DNA of 64,000 nt from an uncultured Eubacteriales bacterium (GTDB taxonomy: Bacteria > Bacillota > Clostridia > Monoglobales > Monoglobaceae). A program made the position numbers and the translations under genes. The notes below the pieces were generated by a model. The model was not told where the DNA came from. It made no database searches and saw nothing but the letters and a program-made list of their open reading frames with translations. The stretch spans positions 1 to 64,000 of the forward strand of contig UQOT01000001.1 of assembly GCA_900542675.1 (NCBI GenBank), written 5' to 3'. Shown piece by piece: positions 62,701 through 64,000 of this stretch (the stretch's first letter is position 1; the number at the start of each line of letters is the position of its first letter).

Positions 62701-63201
62701 ACCGCTCGTATCATATGCCTGCTTCATTGTGCTTATTGTGTTCCCCTGCTCATCATTGAGCGTACCATAAGGCGAACCGTCCCAGCATGTATCTTCATTA
62801 ATCTGAATAACTTCGTTATCAATACCTCCTGCAACCATACCCGCCATACGGCCGTTTCCAATCGGATAATAATTTGTCCAAATAAATTCGGAATATGCCC
62901 AGCTCTGATAGTATTCACCCGGCTTGCCGTACGGCGTCTGAATATTAAGTTCATCTGTGCTTTTAGCCGCGTTCGGGTCAACCTCCTGCACAGTCTTATA
63001 CTTACCTATCTGAGCCAAAACCTCCTCGATTGTGCGGTTTGTCCACATTACCGTCTCTGCATCGAATGAGGTATCAGCCGCAGCTTGTGCCGTCTGCGAC
63101 ACAGCCGTCTCGGCCGTAACAACCGCCGGGACAGACGTCCCGAGCATCATAATTGATAACATCAATGCCCCTGCTTTCTTAATTTTAAACTTTTTTAACA
63201 T
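56794..63201 (-). CDS. Secreted GH95 alpha-L-fucosidase/galactosidase fused to CE8 pectin methylesterase (2135 aa)
   Basis: Extracellular two-enzyme protein. Signal peptide about 1-31. GH95 (about 80-1040): PIGNGRMAGMVAGG, ININTEMNYW (near 582, holding the two Asn that activate water in GH95), SCSPEQGS (likely general-acid Glu) and FQIDGNYGATAAIAEML (near 924, partner Asp), all intact. A CBM6-like module (about 1050-1170) follows, then an Fn3-like module with FIWNSLQAMQPL, and a Pro/Ser linker (1283-1305). CE8 (about 1305-1660): MPGVYREQVRV, STQDT (near 1520), GTTDYICGSATAVF and GRPWG (near 1605). The C-terminal ~450 residues are beta-sandwich/lectin-like. No SLH domain. GGAGGG precedes the ATG. 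GH95 substrate may be L-fucose or L-galactose on pectic or xyloglucan side chains. Confidence 0.9.
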   Translation of the reverse strand: MLKKFKIKKAGALMLSIMMLGTSVPAVVTAETAVSQTAQAAADTSFDAETVMWTNRTIEEVLAQIGKYKTVQEVDPNAAKSTDELNIQTPYGKPGEYYQSWAYSEFIWTNYYPIGNGRMAGMVAGGIDNEVIQINEDTCWDGSPYGTLNDEQGNTISTMKQAYDTSGKIFGTNMTSGTRKDGWKLYRGANEDGTPAEIGSADAIVGDETFRTSFPDFANKSISNQSLAVDNSHSTSAVQQRFSLASMVEGSFLGVPSGQRAYKSFVELYLDFGHKSVDASNYKKSLDMKNGIVTVEYDYGGGHYKRENFASYPDQVVATHIESDKELDFSAKLHTNHNESGYCTYEKLSDKEVKVKAAVTNGNKDNNIGRINVIQFESRMYLDGDGAFTVSADNSTIGVKGGKSATVYVVGATNYVDYKTLDNAKPSKDCEYYMNNVKSKTYADIKARHIADFEAEFNKSSLSLANSGKTLDYGSAPTEKRVRKDLSSGKSGFTVGTRNTLSDAKKVGVTSTYTDGDNQLAALMFNYGKYLILAGARDKQEASGSGEIDIAESQPLNLTGKWNGAMSASWNGKYTININTEMNYWAAQPLNIGETERTLIDSFDDLAESGAITAAEQYGIYNERNDGTYQPGDPWVMHHNYDLWRGTQPIDNATAGLWPTGGAWLLDHAWQYYRFNKDKEYLAEVYPYMVGAAKFFTQFLVVDPKTGYLITAASCSPEQGSVQPGPAMDTQLVRNLYDIVQQASKILGKETENADLLAKIAKQMPSSYLADEKGKIAPNLIDNDGYIKEWVRGDVAFDFSEKSDSSGKYQVTNPFNPSDSTKSINEHTASNHNGHRHCSHLWELYPGTHLSAYSSDANEQKLIKAFAKTVSARGVGDRSWAYAWRMALNARALNGEDANTSLETLITTKTSPNMFTQHPNFQIDGNYGATAAIAEMLIQSHDGAVTLLPAIPDTWASGSFEGFNTREGVTVDLTWNGGKPETAKLHVTESGDKNIRSKYASEAKVYDESGKEVETTLNDDRTLLTFSAEAGKTYTINNFGTNITEGNRVYKASEVTEFYASDKGTVPKVDSNGAEIGYIYNRENVKIGYAVSDFDFEGLSGITLNMAKVRKSDTYVSVTVDKPNGTEIANQSISTGDNELTLKNIDGISGTHKIYVLYYRNPYANDDKYIGNAGNITASYSKTSPTPASYSYSIESAAYDANANLNIDVKYTGSGSDKTAQLVIASYDKDGVLISTDTSKTLSGTEKVVMNYAPPADGGTMKAFIWNSLQAMQPLSEAKDVRIEIPEQSAAPSGEPSAAPSAKPSSTPAETGVYIGDTKYETVTAAVAAAEAKNPSSETERVTIDVMPGVYREQVRVTKPYITIQKKPETSGEVKLTWYYGLGSLYDSCNADGYYDPSVIGDGKAYGPKDWGPSLKVDKGAAGFIAKDIYIENSYNAYYTEEELTDIKGVDPDANNSNFPRLDWIKAQKANGVSDNEINAYLQSRKNITYGGYTGSPRERSAALHCSADKAQFINCTVMSTQDTIGINSGRMYFKNCKLGGTTDYICGSATAVFDNCELYTNSGPKQGESATITAPSNSKESEGYLFWNCKITGSSTATAGSLGRPWGAAPGPAAYYINTTIGKNLISSSGWSDMSGNKAEDARFGEYGSVDTSGNAVDMSKRTKGKVLNDWTMLRYNPYTFTKGSDGWDPVGVASDYTNVEKVISETTIDTSDSTKNEIELPAAPSGYEYSWESDSEFAVVNGSKIELVRPASGEQPIKASVKLYVREAANKAIGVEKSIDFDIQPTNDTTNVFTVSGTVSLSVASEEAQTVNIEFKKGKAVIKSVNVIVDANTMSKVYTAENIPVGTYTVVAAIANTEYNIADASAEVTGAKGETKTFDVSAKKMNSIKAESVDFDNLTASLTAADGFSAGVYTATESETANLGEAGNKVYKLTKAEGKKVAAKTGVSFDIKSLLPSGATLKNTKTIKFSYDFLMESVNLLPSDYSYFDLATSKANAGADKADTSRFVRWGVHKNWKQINMFNSQNARINGDNTQFDQNSTMANKWYRITAEIDIDNKTITSTLCNRDNSMEILNKKPFTIAAPDDEGNNLNYPTGIDLDNLYFNIYMDKKGDTTNKLEYYIDNVTLEYQDYE

Positions 63202-63309
63202 TTCTTACCCTCCATATCAGAAGTATATTGTTAAATCTATTATAAAACCAAAAAATATGTTTGCATAGGGCCAGTTGCAGATTATTTCGAGGGGGCCAGA
63301 GTCGTCGGA

Positions 63310-63470
63310 GCACCCTGCGCTGTTTCGTTTTCTCGCTTTGCGAGACGAGAAAAGCTGCACTGCTTCGGGGCTCCTCCTCTTCCCAAAAAGCACTTCGCGC
63401 TTTTCGGGAGCCCTGTCTTTTGCACCCTGCGCTGTTTCGTTTTCTCGCTTTGCGAGAAAAGCTGCACTGC
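63310..63470. repeat. Two hairpin-containing direct repeats
   Basis: Unit ACCCTGCGCTGTTTCG followed by TTTTCTCGCTTTGCGAGA and AAAGCTGCACTGC occurs at about 63311-63362 and 63423-63470. The first copy has a five-base insertion (ACGAG) within the hairpin arm. The 60 nt between them (TTCCCAAAAAGCACTTCGCG...) has a similar style of short inverted repeats. Confidence 0.75.
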
Positions 63471-63791
63471 ATATGACGCTCATAATGAAGTGTTAATATT
63501 GAATTTATGAAAGGGGTGTTCAGGAATACCGGAAAAAATGTTGACTTGCTCGACACATCTCAAATTATACCTAATTCAAAAATTGATAATGAAATAACCG
63601 AAAGCGAAGTTGTAATATATGAATAATAAAGATAAACAGAATTGTACACGGATATTCCGGAGTTGATATGAAAATAGTCTGGGATACAATATATTATGAT
63701 TTGCCTCTTCTGAAAAGAGAGCTTGAAAATTTCCCATTTATTATATAAATATGATTTTAATTTGTGACACTCTTTTTTATAAATTAATATT

Positions 63792-63841
63792 AAAAAATAC
63801 CCCTTCGTAAAACATTACTGAATTACGGAGAGGTATTTTTA
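63792..63841 (-). terminator. Terminator of the gene entering at the right edge
   Basis: Minus strand: AAATACCTCTCCGTAA...TTACGAAGGGGTATTT stem (two mismatches) with a 12-nt loop, followed by TTTTT. It lies 10 nt after the stop codon of the partial gene. Confidence 0.85.
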
Positions 63842-63850
63842 AATTACAAA

Positions 63851-64000
63851 TTAATTGCCGCTTGACTGGCTGTTTGAGTCTGCTGACTCCTCGGCTTCAA
63901 GCTCATCTGTTGCGGCATTGATGTCATTTATGATACTTGTAACATCAATTTTATCAAGAACACTCTTATTCTCTTTAATCTCAGTCTGATCCTTCCAGTA
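63851..64000 (-). CDS. C-terminal 49 codons of an unidentified protein
   Basis: Only the tail is in the window: YWKDQTEIKE, then DKIDVTSIINDINAATDELEAEE, ending in a Ser/Asn-rich SADSNSQSSGN. The frame runs open to the window edge and is followed by a strong terminator, so it is a genuine gene end. The acidic, Ser-rich tail resembles those of extracellular lipoproteins or substrate-binding proteins, but that is a guess and no function is assigned. Confidence 0.7.
   Translation of the reverse strand, partial: YWKDQTEIKENKSVLDKIDVTSIINDINAATDELEAEESADSNSQSSGN

Larger units (their letters stand above)
63202..63850. other. Gene-poor region upstream of the GH95-CE8 gene
   Basis: Contains a TATAAT box for the minus-strand gene (63244-63239; no good -35), two hairpin-bearing direct repeats (63310-63470) and two very short plus-strand frames. 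These are 63507-63626 (39 codons, MKGVFRNTGKNVDLLD...) and a 26-codon frame starting MKIVWDTIYYDL near 63669. They look like debris of a lost gene; neither is recognised. The strand composition turns A+T-rich after 63480. Confidence 0.6.

Noticed and set aside
63185..63556. 123-codon minus-strand frame across the hairpin repeats
   Set aside because: Built from repeat sequence translated twice (RKARKRNSAG units) and overlapping the GH95-CE8 start; not protein-like.
1..64000. tRNA, rRNA, IS element or prophage
   Set aside because: No GTTCGANTC-type T-loops, rRNA core strings, transposase motifs or phage genes were found by reading; short structured RNAs could still be missed without a covariance search.

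Overview
The window reads as chromosome of a Gram-positive, spore-forming gut-type Clostridia (Oscillospirales-like). Grounds: a ctsR-mcsA-mcsB-clpC heat-shock operon, spoIIP, murT/gatD, SLH surface anchoring, single-chain GlyRS, ricT/holB synteny and strong GGAGG ribosome-binding sites. Two giant secreted pectin methylesterases plus 2-keto-3-deoxygluconate catabolism point to a pectin specialist. Monoglobus or a relative is a plausible guess, but it is inference and could only be settled by a database search.

Layout. 1-3.4 kb: stress operon clpC<-mcsB<-mcsA<-ctsR, with a CtsR box and sigma-A promoter in front of ctsR. 3.4-4.9 kb: rpmE and a phosphofructokinase, both minus. 5.1-7.2 kb (plus): eda-kdgK, the lower end of uronate/pectin catabolism. 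7.3-12.7 kb (plus): polyamine operon speD-speA-speE-speB and a carboxy(nor)spermidine dehydrogenase-like gene. 13-21.7 kb (minus): GGDEF protein, FtsX-type permease, HlyD/MacA-like protein with a large acidic N-terminus, gatD/murT, spoIIP. 21.8-24.1 kb: DUF975 remnant, AlkD-like repair protein, and an AT-rich divergent pair (MBL lipoprotein / HTH regulator) with operator-like repeats. 24.2-30.5 kb (minus): membrane protein, rsmE, ricT, holB, Orn/Lys/Arg decarboxylase, glyS.

30.5-47.7 kb (minus) is one Wzx/Wzy-type exopolysaccharide locus: initiating sugar-phosphate transferase, UDP-glucose dehydrogenase, an orphan Hpt protein, flippase, GT4 x2, CDP-glycerol transferase-like protein, Wzy-like polymerase, serine-acetyltransferase-like protein, two chain-length proteins (one fused to a degenerate GGDEF domain and a long charged tail), a metallophosphoesterase and GT2 x2. 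A signal peptidase I lacking the usual catalytic Lys lies upstream.

48.2-63.2 kb (minus) is the pectin-attack region: a 2424-aa SLH-anchored CE8 pectinesterase, a frameshifted and internally deleted GH95 pseudogene, and an intact 2135-aa GH95-CBM-CE8 fusion. Secreted enzymes would de-esterify pectin and trim L-fucose/L-galactose side groups outside the cell. The released uronates would feed, through 2-keto-3-deoxygluconate, into kdgK and eda. The window ends in the C-terminus of an unidentified minus-strand gene.

Intergenic regions carry at least two dispersed repeat families, including a 46-nt core present three times. No rRNA, tRNA, CRISPR array or insertion sequence was recognised.
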